Shown: positions 10,452 to 21,951, counted from the first letter of the stretch. The stretch is DNA of 64,000 nucleotides from Siphonodentalium dalli (GCA_032622095.1 CP136061.1:231444944-231508943); one strand, 5' to 3'. Numbers and translations are program-made. Notes: generated by a model from the letters alone, not told the origin.

Positions 10452-11965
10452 TGGATCATAAACTCAATATGAACCTATTTGGAGGCCGAATTAAATTCAA
10501 TATGAACGTCTAATAATTTGAGCAATAGGTTCTATACAAGCCTATTTATAATGATGATGCGTTTTCACTGCGGCCCGCGCCATTCAACGGAATAACGGAT
10601 ATAAGTTCATGCACTATGGACTTATTTCAGAATCAAATATATCTAAGTCCAACATGAAACAATGTGAATAATTAGGTTCAATATGAAACTATTTGCATGG
10701 GAATATGCAAACTCCATGCAGGGTTTACCTCCCTTGTTGACTCGGTAAAACCGCTGCTATCGGCGATATTTTCCCCACATTTGGTGGACTTCCGCGATAT
10801 TAAAATATATACTAACCAAGCAGAGCAAAATGCTGCCCTTATTAAGCACACAAACTATCGAACAAAACTTGTGTGGTTTCGTACCTTAAGTTTGGAAAGT
10901 CCCACCAGAACCAAAGAACTATATTTCGAAACGGTGTGAGTTGGTTCTCAGAATATTTTATCATCACAAAAGTCTAAACGCACATGGACGACAATGTCCC
11001 GACAACACGAATGACAAGTCAGACACAAGAATTCTAATTTGTACAATTTTGATGAGTTGCTTGTGAAAATCGTCAACAAAACTATCGATCTGATCCTCCA
11101 TTCTGTCATTAAGTTTTTAGTGCGGGAATTGTTCTCAAAGCACATAGGAAATTTGACTTTGGGGCGATCGGTTTTCGCCATTTTGTTTGGAAAACCCCGC
11201 GCTAAATATGGAAACGGCAGTCTATAGTACCCAGCCGGTTACAGAGTCAGAAAGGAATTATGACTGGTGCGCTCTGATAGAGATTGGGGAATATGTTGGG
11301 TCGTAAGCTATAGACTCGTGACATGCACTCTATATACGAAAGGAGCTGAAACATAAAAGTCTTTCGTTTATACGACAAAATTATCGCAAACGCCAATCAC
11401 ACTCAGTCTGGGCGAACACGATAACAAAAACCCGGATCAGGTCTATAAGAAATTCAGATCATATCAATCTCAGGAGATTACAAGAACCCCGGAAACATTG
11501 TCCATAAGAAACCTGATTTATATTAACATTTGATCAGGGATTCTTGTGTTTTAAATTCTGGGATTCTTATAAACAAGGTCAAGGTTTCTGTGGCTATATA
11601 CCGTTGGACCAGTGTGTATATATGCGCAACGGAGTATCTTGAAAGTGCATTGGATATGACGTTGCACTGGACTTTGAGATCTGTCGTTTCCCGTAAGACC
11701 CGAACGCATGCATGACAGTCTGTACACGGGGTTGGATGACTAGAGGACTTTTTTTTTTTTGTACACACTGAAAAATTATATATCATATGAAAGTAGAAGA
11801 TGTAAGCTTCATGTTCCGCCCTGCTGTAAAATGTGAAAGTGGTGCCGTTGCCATGGAAACAGAATGTAAACAATGTAGACACAGTTTGATATTAAACCAT
11901 TTCCGCAAATGGTAAAAACTAATTTAAGCCCGTTGGGGCCAAGACCGCTCATCTAGACGTCGACA
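10452..11965. other. No gene; contains a fragment of a dispersed repeat
   Basis: No convincing exon on either strand. About 10555-10640 (CCCGCGCCATTCAACGGAAT, then ACGGATA and GGACTTATTTCAGAATCAAA) is similar to 26815-26880 (CCCGCGCCATAACACTAAAT). A T12 run lies at about 11749. The minus-strand open frame of 119 codons at 11523-11882 has no recognisable domain. Confidence 0.45.
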
Positions 11966-12015
11966 TTAACCCTTTCGTGGCGGGAGATGCGCTGGCGCAA
12001 CATTAAAGACCCTGT

Positions 12016-12084
12016 GCCTATGCATTTTCTTATATATGCGAGTCGACCATAGGTCGCCTCGTATATATAAGAAAATGCATTGGC
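12016..12084. repeat. 69-bp hairpin module (left-facing, T:C type)
   Basis: The arms begin GCC-ATGCATTTTCTTATATA and end with the complement; the loop is ATA within CGACCATAGGTCG. The one internal mismatch is T opposite C, which marks the orientation. Here the outer side reads CCCTGT and the inner side CCTCACAA. Confidence 0.85.
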
Positions 12085-12130
12085 CTCACAATTTTTTTAT
12101 CATTTATTTTATAAATTTTTCTTACATTCT

Positions 12131-12721
12131 TTAAGGGGGTACTGTACGCCATTTTCATTAAATTGCCGGTGACAACAACGATCTAATATCGATAATATAT
12201 AGAAACATAAGTAATTTGAGTCGATGATGTATTCTGTAAACGCTCAGGTTAATAGGCTATCTTAAAATTTAATAATTTAAAAGTTAATAATTTGATATAA
12301 ATTGAATTTATGACTGGAGCCATAAAATGGCGTCAATTAAATTACGAATTTCCGTAATCAAACAAAGTAATTGAGGGATACTGGATTGTTAAACCGATAG
12401 CACACACGATCGCTTAAAATATTATGATGATACGGGGAGAACACTCAAGCCACTCACTGACTAGCGACGATACAATAACTTAAATGATTATATGGGACTA
12501 GTATGCCTATAATATAACTTTTATTTGATTCATTTGGTTGAAAACTGTACAAAAATTACTCGACAACGACAATTTGTATTTTTGCATTCCGGTAAATTTG
12601 TCATCCGTAACACTACTTCGTACTCAACAGACTTTCAAATAATGAAAAAATTGTTACCTTATTCTCCGACTCGGAGACTATAGAAACCAACAACAACATT
12701 TGGCGTACAGTACCCCTTTAA
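12131..12721. mobile_element. Nested TTAA element inside the 11966-13033 element
   Basis: TTAA occurs at 12131-12134 and 12718-12721. The TIRs are GGGGGTACTGTACGCCA and its complement TGGCGTACAGTACCCC. The broken host sequence is ACATTCTTTAACAATTTTT-like, a phrase present uninterrupted elsewhere in the outer element (about 12772 and 12834), so the insertion is in a TTAA of the outer element and is younger. The 583-bp interior has no coding frame of note. Confidence 0.8.
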
Positions 12722-12916
12722 CTATTTTTATCCTTTTTTTTATATATATTTTTTACATTCTTTAACAATTTTTATCTGTTTTTTTTTATCATTTATTAAT
12801 ACATTCTATAACAATTGTTATAATTTGTTCTTACATTCTTTAACAATTTTTTATAATTTTGTTTCATTTTTCTTACTTTTTCTAACAATTATAATAAACA
12901 GTATAAAATGTGTTAG

Positions 12917-12985
12917 GCCAGTGCATTCTCCTATATATGCGGGGCGACCTATTGTCGACTCGCATATATAAGAGAATGCATTGGC
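12917..12985. repeat. 69-bp hairpin module (right-facing, G:A type)
   Basis: Inner side GTTAG, outer side AAAGGG. The arms read GCCAGTGCATTCTCCTATAT and its near complement. The conserved mismatch appears as G opposite A, the mirror of 12016-12084, so the two copies are inverted within one element. Confidence 0.85.
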
Positions 12986-13033
12986 AAAGGGTTTTCGCAA
13001 AAAATCAGGAAGCTCCAGTCATGTAAGGGTTAA

Positions 13034-13654
13034 CTAAGTATAGTTCTCAGATGTATATATTCTAGAATTTTCCAACTACTGTATGACCAAATTTCGTTAA
13101 GAAATGGTTTGCCTATGCATATTTATGTTTCACCCATAACCAAACAAGCCTGAACCGAGAACACGATTCCAGGGTTTCTAGTCCGGGTACCTATAAAATG
13201 CTACAAATCAAAATACCGCTGGCTTAATCTAGTATTGCCTCGTCAAAAGAGCACTGGAGCCCTACATAATAGTTCCGTCTAACGGATTCAGAAAATATAA
13301 AACCCACATGTTTTAGTTATGATTCGGGTTATAATTTGTATATGATTGGCATATTTATTGTGTTATCAGTCCTAATAAGCTAGACGCTCTATTATTACAC
13401 AGATGATAGAAGAGCTTTGATATAAGTTAAAGGTTTCAAAACTCGCGTGAACCTGGCTTTACCATCGGTGCGTGTAAGTTTGTTAGGGGGCTCAGCCTAG
13501 CGTGGGATAATTCGCGTGGTGTTTACTGTTTTTATCATTTGCGTTCCAGCTCTGATGGGGGTTACGAACACATTTATCCTCAATACATTTGTCATTTCCT
13601 TAGTATGATATGATTGTTTCGAACCGGAATTCCTTCGACATATATATATATATA
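13034..13654. other. No gene recognised
   Basis: Non-coding stretch with stops in all frames. No defined repeat apart from a short TA-rich run (about 13640-13653). Confidence 0.5.
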
Positions 13655-14026
13655 GTAACTGTAGCTGCATTTTTCGTTATCCCATTGTTTTTGGGTAAAC
13701 GATCACCCATGTTCCCAAAAAACTGGTAAAAAAAATAAAACATAGGTTGTAATGCAAGAACACTAGACATTAGACAATATGGAGGACCCCATGTCATTTA
13801 CTTGCACACAAAACAGTCTCCAGCGAATATCGTTAAATTTCAATAAATATCTCTCATATCAACCATGCTTGTCTCAAATTGATTAATTAAACGATAACAT
13901 TAAACTCCCATCAACCAGTTGACCCTGAATCCAACCCGATGTCTTTTTGTCAGTTTTTTTGGGAACCTGTATGACTTTTTACCCCAAAAACCATGGGATA
14001 ATGACCAATTTAGAGTCACTGTATTT
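13655..14026. mobile_element. Inverted-repeat element of about 370 bp
   Basis: The left arm (about 13655-13760: GTAACTG, GTTATCCCATTGTTTTTGGG, ATGTTCCCAAAAAACTG) is mirrored in the right arm (about 13925-14025: CAGTTTTTTTGGGAAC, CCCCAAAAACCATGGGATAA, AGTCACTG). The spacer of about 165 bp is unrelated. Arm identity is moderate. No target duplication is obvious, so the class is unknown. Confidence 0.65.
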
Positions 14027-15977
14027 ATAAACATTCGCAGAATAATACTATTAGTTATGTGTTCAGAAATTTAACACAAGTGTTAACATCTTTTAACGGT
14101 GGTGTAATAAATTTTAACACATTGATGTGTTCATTATCTGTAACAGTTTTCGTGTTCATATATTTAACACATGAATTTACAGTGTGGTGATCGACTGTTT
14201 CCTTGTTTGAATACTATGAACATAACACAGCTTCAACGTGTAGCTCTCAAAACATTAAAATATGGAAAAGTTCTGTAATGATGGGTGGATAAATCTCTGG
14301 TTAAATAACGTCTTTGTTTCATGATTGTGTGATCATAGTTCTCACCATTGGAGCGATGTCAATTTGAAATGAAACCTGAATATTTTTTGTCATGTTGCGT
14401 TTTGCTAAGCTTTTAATCACAAAAGATATAAGTTTCAATCCGTTAAAGTGCTACATAAGTCTTTTTTGGAAACAAAAAATGCGGGTCGATATTATTATTC
14501 ACATTCAAAAAGGAACCTACTGTAATTTAGGGTTCTTTATGGTTGCTACATCCATGGGCTATTCAACTTTATTGTGACGGATGGTCTGGTTTCATAGGCA
14601 ATAAGTAATCTCGGGTGCGGTGTTTTTACCTATCAAGGTGTGTAGTCGTAGACCATGTTAATGTCTTGGGATTCACGTGCACATTTGATCCAATGCGATC
14701 TGTTTTGTTTAATTGGGCTAATTTACAGAGATATCGATAACAGCGACGACATAAATTTATGATGTACTGATACAAACGTAGCATAAATCACCTGTATTAT
14801 CCTTCGCGAAGTTAGATAGAAGGTACGCTGTCTACTATGGTGGGGTTGTGTGACAGTATCCCGGTTTATGTAAAGACACGGCGTAGAGAGAGTACTATTG
14901 TGGAGATCAGCAATGGGGAAGGCGCCCTCCTGTGGCGCTTTATTCGGAAACTATTTAACTCCAACCGCTACCGTGTCACCGCAGCGCGTTTTGAAATCCC
15001 CGACAATGAACATACGACCATGCATATATACGGCGACTACTAACCAGCATGCCAAAAGTATGAATGGCATGGGAAATATTCGTGAAGTAGGGAGGTTGCG
15101 ATTACGTAACGTGCATCACTAGTCTTAGTGAGTTTAAAGGATCACAGTCCTTTACACAAAATTAGTCAAACTTTAATAGGTAATTTTCATTGAAAAAAAT
15201 TCTTGCAATCACCGTCATTTACGAGTAAAACGGATCATAATAATAATCAGAGAAATTAATTTGGGGTTTTTATGTAGAAATCGAAGGGCTTAAGATATCC
15301 ATGGACTACCACGAACAACCATACGTATCGCTTTCTGGACATGACCCAAACTTGGCTGATGTCACATGTTATCAATGGCAATACACAAAATAGCCGCGGT
15401 CACAATAAGTGATGTTACTATGGTGAGCCTCCTCCTTTGATGTAACTGAATTTAGGCAATACATGTGGATCCATTCATTCAGTACTTCAATAATCGAGCT
15501 TTAGCTCATCCAATGAAACACAACTCAGCTTATTCGAGGATTAAGAGGGTGGGAGGTTATAAGCATCATCAAGATATGGCTGTCAGCTTAATGAAAACGG
15601 CAGACTCTCTGTAGCCCCAAGTTGTATTGCAATGCCTTTGTGCTCATTCCACAACATGGAATTAGCCGACTCTTCTTATACAAGTCCAGATGAACAGCCT
15701 TCACAATATCCGCATTATGAATCTTCGCACACTCTTCAGTCCATCTCATGCCTGCTTCATTGCAACTGGTAATTGTCTCTGTACGCTTTGGCACTTCTGC
15801 CAGGAGCTATGGCGCATAGAACGATCTAACTGCGCTTTTGACACAATCACTATTATATGCCAGGAAAAACGATACATGGTTTGTGTCTCAGTAGACATGT
15901 CTCTGTAGACAAATTCGCAGAATACATTAGTCACTGGTTATGAAATCTCAAACACATTTCAAAGATGCCAACCACTG
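14027..15977. other. No confident gene; one GC-richer patch
   Basis: About 14050-14175 repeats the motif TTAACAC several times. The patch 14830-15120 is richer in G and C than its surroundings and has two overlapping open frames (14837-15043 and 14898-15122), but neither shows a recognisable domain. I do not call an exon. Confidence 0.4.
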
Positions 15978-15979
15978 CT

Positions 15980-16215
15980 GATAGGAGGTTTGGTTCGGTT
16001 CAAGGTCACGAGAAACCAACCTGCATTTTATGATTTTTTTTTTGTCTTACATTTTTTTAACTATTATAATAAATATTATAAAATGTGTTAGGCTAATGCA
16101 TTCTCTTATAAATGCGAGGCGACCTATGGTCGACTCGCATATATAGGAGAATGCATTGGCACAGGGTTTTGATAGGAGACTTGGTTCGTTCAAGGTCACG
16201 AGAAGCCAACCTGCA
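15980..16215. repeat. 69-bp hairpin module bracketed by 45-bp direct repeats
   Basis: A segment starting GATAGGAGGTTTGGTTCGGT and ending GAAACCAACCTGCA (about 15980-16024) recurs at about 16171-16214 with a few changes. Between the copies lie an AT-rich run and the 69-bp hairpin (16092-16160, G:A type, inner GTTAGG, outer CACAGGG). This is the third kind of surrounding for the same hairpin in the window. The direct repeats are longer than a usual target duplication, so recombination or a larger duplicated insertion is possible. Confidence 0.75.
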
Positions 16216-16472
16216 AGTAATATAACGACTACCAACAACTCGTTATAACAACTTTCAACTCGTTATAACGACTTCCAACAACTTGTTTTAACAAGTTGTT
16301 GGAAGTCGTTATAACGACATGAAGAAAAATTTACAAGTAAAAACGACTTGTTTTTATTTCTACAAGTTCTTATAACTACTTCCGATAACTCGTTATAACG
16401 ACTTGCAAGTCGTTATAACGAGTTGTTGGAGGTCGTTATAATGACTTGTAACTTGTCGTTGTGACGAGTTTT
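16216..16472. repeat. Palindromic array of CGTTATAACG-type units
   Basis: Repeated and inverted copies of CTCGTTATAACGACTT and CCAACAACTTGT alternate, for example a near-perfect palindrome around 16262-16315 and another around 16388-16440. The array can fold into several competing hairpins. It directly follows the hairpin/direct-repeat unit. I know no family for it. Confidence 0.75.
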
Positions 16473-17769
16473 ATATTGGGGGGTGCGGTGATGTTTCGGA
16501 TTTTACGCACGAAAACATATCTGTAAGTTATTGCTACCACAACAGGCAGGCAGGGTTAAAACAAATGAGTTTTTCTGAAATTGAATTCTGAATGTCTTCC
16601 TCCGCAAGATGATACGAGAAACTAGATGTTTGTGGTCCATGTGTTTTCACAAGTAAACAATCTTCTCACTCAAAAGACCGACGCACTCCCGGAGATAGCA
16701 TACTTGACGAAGTCTCAACGCGAAGAAGTGCTACCTTTGATAGTGAAGTACTACCGCGGAGCTACGGTCATCAGGTTAAGAGCAATTTCAATATTTTGTG
16801 TTCGAAATTATGTGATTCGATCTTAACCCTCAGAACACCTCTTCTCCACTCTCTCACATCGTTTATATATCCGGATCAGTGAAGTAGCGAAAAGGTTCAA
16901 AATTCGGTAATGTGTAGGTTTAAAAGTTGAAAGCTATGTGTTTCGTTTACGAGATCTAATACATTAACAGGTTGATATTAATATTTACTAAAATTAATGG
17001 AAATTTAGTGTTTGCCAATTCAAGTGTGCATTGCATGATGTTTAGTCTGAATGTGGAGGTACGGACTCAGTTTGAGTGTTCATTGCTTCAAATGTGCTTG
17101 CTTGAGTGAGTGTGAGCAAACTCCCATGATAGACCAACCGCAACCGTCACTATCAAGGGTTCATGTTTTAACTACCAACACATATATAATGTTGTATAAT
17201 TTCGCTTAGTTCCCCCCATTTGTACTCGAGTTTTTCGTGGTGCGTTATCACACTTATCATATCATATGGAATATGAGTAGATAGCACCATAACATAGCTG
17301 TCAGCTGACTGTCTAACTTAGACACTGACAGCATCAATCAAGCCTTACTTCTAGGTAGTTTATCAAACTTAAATTAGTTGTAACCTTGCGCGATACTGAA
17401 ATCTAATTTACGAACGTCCGCTCGTACAGATATTATGTTAGCTTGAGTTTAGAATCAATTTGTGGTGTAAGAGATATATTAATGTAACATGTCATAGACA
17501 ATGTTTTGAGTGAAACTTCTGTAATGTAAAGATTGTTTCTCACATTCGTTACGCAAGTTTTGAAACATATATATATTATGTCTGTGCAATCTTCATGTGA
17601 AGAACGATATACAAACCAATGCAGAGTCCAGATTTTCGCCCATGTCGGGGTTTAAAATCGCGCCAACCTCGTATATTATAGCCAATCACGTGATGATGGC
17701 ATCCACAACCTAACCACCTTAGTTGCTGGGACATCCTTAAAAAGAAAGCCCTTTCATCGAGAACGGGGA
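16473..17769. other. No confident gene; one weak exon candidate
   Basis: An open frame about 16653-16775 lies between a possible acceptor (TTTTCACAAG) and a possible donor (CAG|GTTAAG). It contains LTKSQRE and a nearby RGA, loosely like the first cysteine region of Wnt proteins, but it lacks the cysteines and its end phase does not fit the exon at 18881. I therefore leave it unannotated as coding. Confidence 0.35.
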
Positions 17770-18440
17770 ACTTACACGTAACACCGAGCATAACACGAAC
17801 ACGTATACATAAATATACACAAGATATTATTATCAGTTCATGTATGGGACAGAGTGTGTATTGTTACACAACCATCACACAATATTTTTGTCACAAATGT
17901 TTCATTCATCTAGACCATGTGATCTGATAATATTTTGACCACGTTTTTAACTCACATTCTGTTCTTGGTAACTAAAAAAGTTAGATCGTCATCATCAATA
18001 TATACATGTTCTCTGATATAGCATCATGCAATTTTAGGATAAATTCCAAGCATTCATCTTCATTATCACCATCACCTGTTGGCTCACTCACCTAAAACCA
18101 CCAAATAAATGTATTTAAATATCACAATGTGATAATAAACTGGTTTATTCCGTAGAAAACATGATATTTGTTCTGAACTCAACAACAGTTTTCAATTGAA
18201 AGAGTTAATTTAAGGTGAAAAATATTTGTTATCAGAATGTTCAAGGAAACGTGTACTAACTTGCATATAACACTGAACATAACACAACACGTATATATAA
18301 ATATACACAAGATAGTGCTGTCAGTGTATTGGACAGAATGTATAAATGGTTGCACAATCCATCACAATATATTTTTGTCACAAATGGTTCATGCATCTAT
18401 AGACCATGTCATCTGATAATATTCTGACCAAATTTTAACG
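17770..18440 (+). repeat. Direct duplication of about 180 bp
   Basis: Copy one (about 17770-17952) and copy two (about 18258-18440) share, in order, ACTTACACGTAACAC/ACTTGCATATAACAC, TAAATATACACAAGATA, GGACAGA, ACAATATTTTTGTCACAAAT and ATCTGATAATATT-TGACCA. The 305-bp spacer is unrelated. Right after copy one, CTCACATTCTGTTCTTGG is nearly identical to the sequence ending just before the wnt5 acceptor (CTCACATTATGTTCTTGG, 18853-18870), so part of the exon-proximal intron was apparently copied too. Confidence 0.72.
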
Positions 18441-18880
18441 ATAGGGACTTCCAGAAATATCATCTAGTGTATCACATTAAAAATCACCTTCTTGCCTGGT
18501 ATCTTTTGTATGTGAATGATTATATTAGTGAAGGCCAGGCAACTTCCAGAACTATTCATATGATTATGAGGGTAGGATTTGCCTGCTGGATCAATTATGG
18601 CCACTCATTGTTGTCTGTTTGTTGTATTTCTGATAAAACATTGGCTTTTGGTGCTTTTGTTGACAATTTTTCTTGACCTGATGATATCATGTTTATTGTG
18701 AATCTAAGGATATTTTAAGTTGCATCTTCTTTAATTGGGATTAAAATCCTAGTTTTGAGTTTCAAATATGGGTTTATCTGGCATATGCAACAGTTATGGA
18801 ATTACATATATATTTTAAATTGTCTGAATAATTGAAGTCCCCTGATCCTTGACTCACATTATGTTCTTGGCCAATTTCAG

Positions 18881-19173
18881 GAAGCCGGGAGGCAGCATTC
18901 ACGCACGCTGTGTCAGCGGCCGGAGTAGTGTTCGCGATTAGTCGCTCGTGCAGAGAAGGAGAACTCGCAAGTTGTGGTTGCAGCAGGTCACTAAGACCCA
19001 AAGACTTACACCGTGATTGGATATGGGGCGGCTGTGGCGATAACATCGAGTACGGGTACAGATTCGCTAAAGCATTCGTAGACATTCGTGAGCGAGAAAA
19101 AAATCACCCGAGATTCTCAAAGGATTTACGGCGGATGTTAATGAACTTAAATAATAACGAAGCCGGAAGGAAG
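18881..19173 (+). CDS. wnt5: Wnt5 ligand, internal coding exon (partial gene)
   Basis: This exon encodes the middle of a secreted Wnt glycoprotein, which signals between cells through Frizzled and, for Wnt5, often Ror/Ryk receptors. The acceptor is CCAATTTCAG at 18871-18880 and the donor AAG|GTAAAT at 19173/19174. The exon begins with two bases completing a codon, then [48 protein letters not shown] and NNNEAGRK. That set is the signature of Wnt proteins; REAAF-HAVSAAG, GDNI-YGYRFAK-FVD-RERE and LMNL-NNEAGR fit Wnt5 best (family knowledge). 97 complete codons are encoded and no stop interrupts them. The preceding exons are not in view, and the next exon is 22.4 kb downstream. Phase 0 at the donor matches the acceptor at 41612. 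Confidence 0.93.
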
Positions 19174-19205
19174 GTAAATACGATTTAAAGTGTGTCGCCT
19201 GAAGA

Positions 19206-19278
19206 ATCCCTTTCTATACGAAATGGATTTCCAGAGGGAACTATTCGTTAATGAGTATTTAGTATAGAGGGGGTTAAG
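19206..19278 (+). mobile_element. Short deletion derivative of the 4371-type MITE, abutting another TTAA element
   Basis: It begins TCCCTTTCTATACGAAATGG and ends GAGTATTTAGTATAGAGGGGGTTAA, so both family termini are present within about 70 bp. The terminal TTAA (19274-19277) is followed at once by GGGGGAGATAAAGTG, similar to the terminus of the element at 38421-38839. Further family-like sequence (GTTCAGATCATAAGTTCAAT, CAATGAGTATTTAG) lies at about 19640-19685. Confidence 0.6.
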
Positions 19279-20490
19279 GGGGAGATAAAGTGACCATTCT
19301 TTAATGGGGATTTCCATGAACATCTGCGGAACATGGTATTGAACACAATATGGATTGATCTGGCGGATCGGGTTGGAACTTGTTCCATTCTCATTTTTTT
19401 GTATTTATTCTTGAATCTTATATTGATTTTCAAAATAAGTTCAAGTGTATAATTTCAGAAACAAATTCTAAAAAATAAACTTATAGGGAAATGTTATAAT
19501 TTAAATTGACCTAGCACACCAGCCAGTCAGATGTTATGACTGTTCAATGGTTGCTTTGATTCCCGACCAACTGATTCATACATAACTTTCGGCCCGGAAA
19601 TTTGCATGGAAATACCTATTCAAGATATGTCACTGAAATGTTCAGATCATAAGTTCAATAAACGCCATATCAATGAGTATTTAGAAATTGTTAAATATGA
19701 TTAAAACATCGACATTAAAGCAAAGAACACGCACGTATCACACCGGAGCATCGTATATTCTAAATATAGTAACACCTGTTGACCCACCCACTTAGTTAGT
19801 GACTTGAGAACATTAAAAGAAAAATATCAATTTCTGGTGACAGAAGTATCTCTTGAATCTCTGACGTAAAATCATTAATTTACACCCCGAGTCTATAATG
19901 TTTATGCAAGAGACACCACATCTTCAACTGAACTCAGAATGAAATTGAGAAATAATCAACAATAACCTTCCATTAACCTCCGCATAACGAGCACATTCTA
20001 CGAATTCCGCGTCTCGTTAGGGGTGTTAATGCTGCCAGCACAGTTACATGTGTGCATAATTTCATACAATAATTTACGCCTATATTATTGCTAACTACGT
20101 ATAATTACGTCTTTATTCAACTCGTCGTCAGATAAGGTTTCGGTGCGTAAAATCATTCAGTTCTTGATCAACTAACCGAGAAAGTGTGATTTCTATGTGC
20201 AGATACCCTGCTATGTTACCCGATGTCGCGTTCGAACCACCGAGATGATTAGAGCTTGAGTTTGATTACAAGGTACCCGACTTTCATACCCGACCTTTGT
20301 GGCAATTAGAGCAACCCCTGTGTCACGGATGAAGGTTTCGGCTCGAGGCGGTACCATTTACTCTAACAACTAAACATGAGTCAAAAGATGGTCGTCTCAT
20401 TAACACAATCTCGAGTTCATCGGATCCCTCTACTTCAATTGAAGCGCGAAACCACAACATAATGCTAGCTTGAGAGTTTGTATTGTGGCC

Positions 20491-20745
20491 TTAACCCTTT
20501 GAGTGCCAGGGGCCGATATTATCGGCCCTAAACCTACACAATAAGTCTGTTAAAGAATATAATAAAATATATTAAAATTGTAAAAAATTGTAAAAAAATA
20601 AATAAAATAATAATAAAATTGTTAGGCCAATGCATTCTCTTATATATGCGAGGCGACCTATGGTCGACTCGCATATATAAGAGAATGCATTGGCACAGGG
20701 TATATGGGTTGATACAAAAATCGGACCTGGCACTCAAAGGGTTAA
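20491..20745. mobile_element. piggyBac-like MITE with TTAA and one 69-bp hairpin
   Basis: TTAA at 20491-20494 and 20742-20745. The TIRs are CCCTTTGAGTGCCAGG and its perfect complement. Only the right-hand hairpin is present (20626-20694, G:A type, inner GTTAGG, outer CACAGGG). The sequence after the left TIR includes CCGATATTATCGG, a small perfect palindrome, and AAACCTACACAATAAGTCTG, also found in the element at 39423-39632. No coding frame. Confidence 0.85.
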
Positions 20746-21831
20746 TATGTGTAGTCTCTGTCTGTAATTTATTTCCAAAAAAAGACCCACAAAAACATGC
20801 GAGTTTGACCCTGATCTTGGTGTGTATTGGTCCCTGAGCCATACAATGCTTGTTATTTGAAAGCTAGTTTATAGAATAATTGTATTATAATTTATATTTA
20901 TGGCTAATAATATGATCTTGGTGGCGTTACCATTTCTGACTATGGTTTTCTTGTATATACTGTACCGGGAGGGAGAGTTGGGATGTATGCTGGACGGTTG
21001 AACTGTTCTTTTTTTTCTTTTCCTTTTTTTTTTATTGGGGATTTGGGATTTAACCCGGGAGGATTTGGAAGGGGCGGAACCCCTTCCCTACCAACCACTT
21101 TGGAAGTTTAATGATACATGTTATTAATTTACAATAACATGAAGTGGTGAAGGTGAGATGGAGATGATCTAGGCATAATCTTTTTTCTTTGGCTTCTTCG
21201 TTGTTCTTTAATTCGGCTAAGGTTCGCAGTTGTTAACCCTTTTTATACTGGATGGATTCTCCCATTACACTATACTCCGCAGTTATTGGTTGATGAACCT
21301 GGGAAAGGTTCGTGTACTGCTCATTACGGGCGCTAATTGTGTGAATGTAGAGGGTGTGTGATTATTGTTGCTTGAAAATTGACATGAAAGCCGGGTGTCA
21401 GTACATAGCGGTATTTATTACATGATCATACCCTTATTCCATTCAATAAACCCATTCTATAAATTGTGATATTAACCGTTCATTTAATAACAGCAAATAG
21501 TGCCATGTGACCTTTGACTTCCGGTTTGTCGTCTGTTTACATTCCGTACGCTACGTCTCAAAATGCTATGGCATCCAATATTTTTCCAACAAACTATAAC
21601 GAATGAAGAGTTTGAAAAAGCCTTAAATATACCCTATTAAATACGCCAAAGAGTCTTTATTTATCTGGGACTATTTTGTTACACGGACAAACAACGCATA
21701 GTTAAATGAAACGTCATCGCATGCCTTATAGAAGCCGATGTTAGTTTCGCGTCCTATTTGTTGATTTAAGTATGTGTTATCGAGATGTTGAATCATGTAA
21801 TAAATAGAATCTACAAGTCGTCCCCAGTTAA

Positions 21832-21951
21832 TAGCGGAATATACAAAACTCGTCCAGTAAATTAGGTCTGAACCTCGCCAAAGGCTTGGTCCAGACCTAA
21901 TTTTCTGGACTCGTTTTGTAAATCCCGCTATAAACTGGGGACTCGTTGTAT
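21832..21951. repeat. Imperfect hairpin of about 120 bp
   Basis: Left arm CGTCCCCAGTTAATAGCGG, ACAAAACTCGTCCAG, AATTAGGTCTG; right arm CAGACCTAATTTTCTGGAC, CGTTTTGTAAATCCCGC, AACTGGGGACTCG. The loop is about 15 bp (CCTCGCCAAAGGCTTGG region). A short MITE or a solitary palindrome is possible. No second copy is seen in the window. Confidence 0.75.

Larger units (their letters stand above)
11966..13033. mobile_element. TTAA (piggyBac-like) non-autonomous element with two 69-bp hairpins
   Basis: TTAA flanks it at 11966-11969 and 13030-13033. The termini are CCCTTTCGTGGCGGGAG at the left and the complement of CCCTTACATGACTGGAG at the right. Each end carries the 69-bp hairpin (12016-12084 and 12917-12985) facing the opposite way. 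AT-rich runs with ACATTCTTTAACAATTTTTAT lie between them. A second TTAA element (12131-12721) is nested inside. No transposase frame is seen. A short relative lies at 22554-22701. Confidence 0.78.

Noticed and set aside
10414-10500. WNDLPVPLDH reading, like a retrotransposon C-terminus
   Set aside because: It spans the end of the long-TIR element and its target duplication, so the resemblance to the WNNLP motif is probably coincidental.
11523-11882. 119-codon minus-strand frame
   Set aside because: No recognisable motif; lysine run comes from a homopolymer of T on the plus strand.
1-18880. Search for upstream wnt5 exons (RWNC-type and ECQ-QF-type motifs)
   Set aside because: I found no segment with the expected cysteine pattern, splice sites and phase 1 end; they probably lie outside the window.
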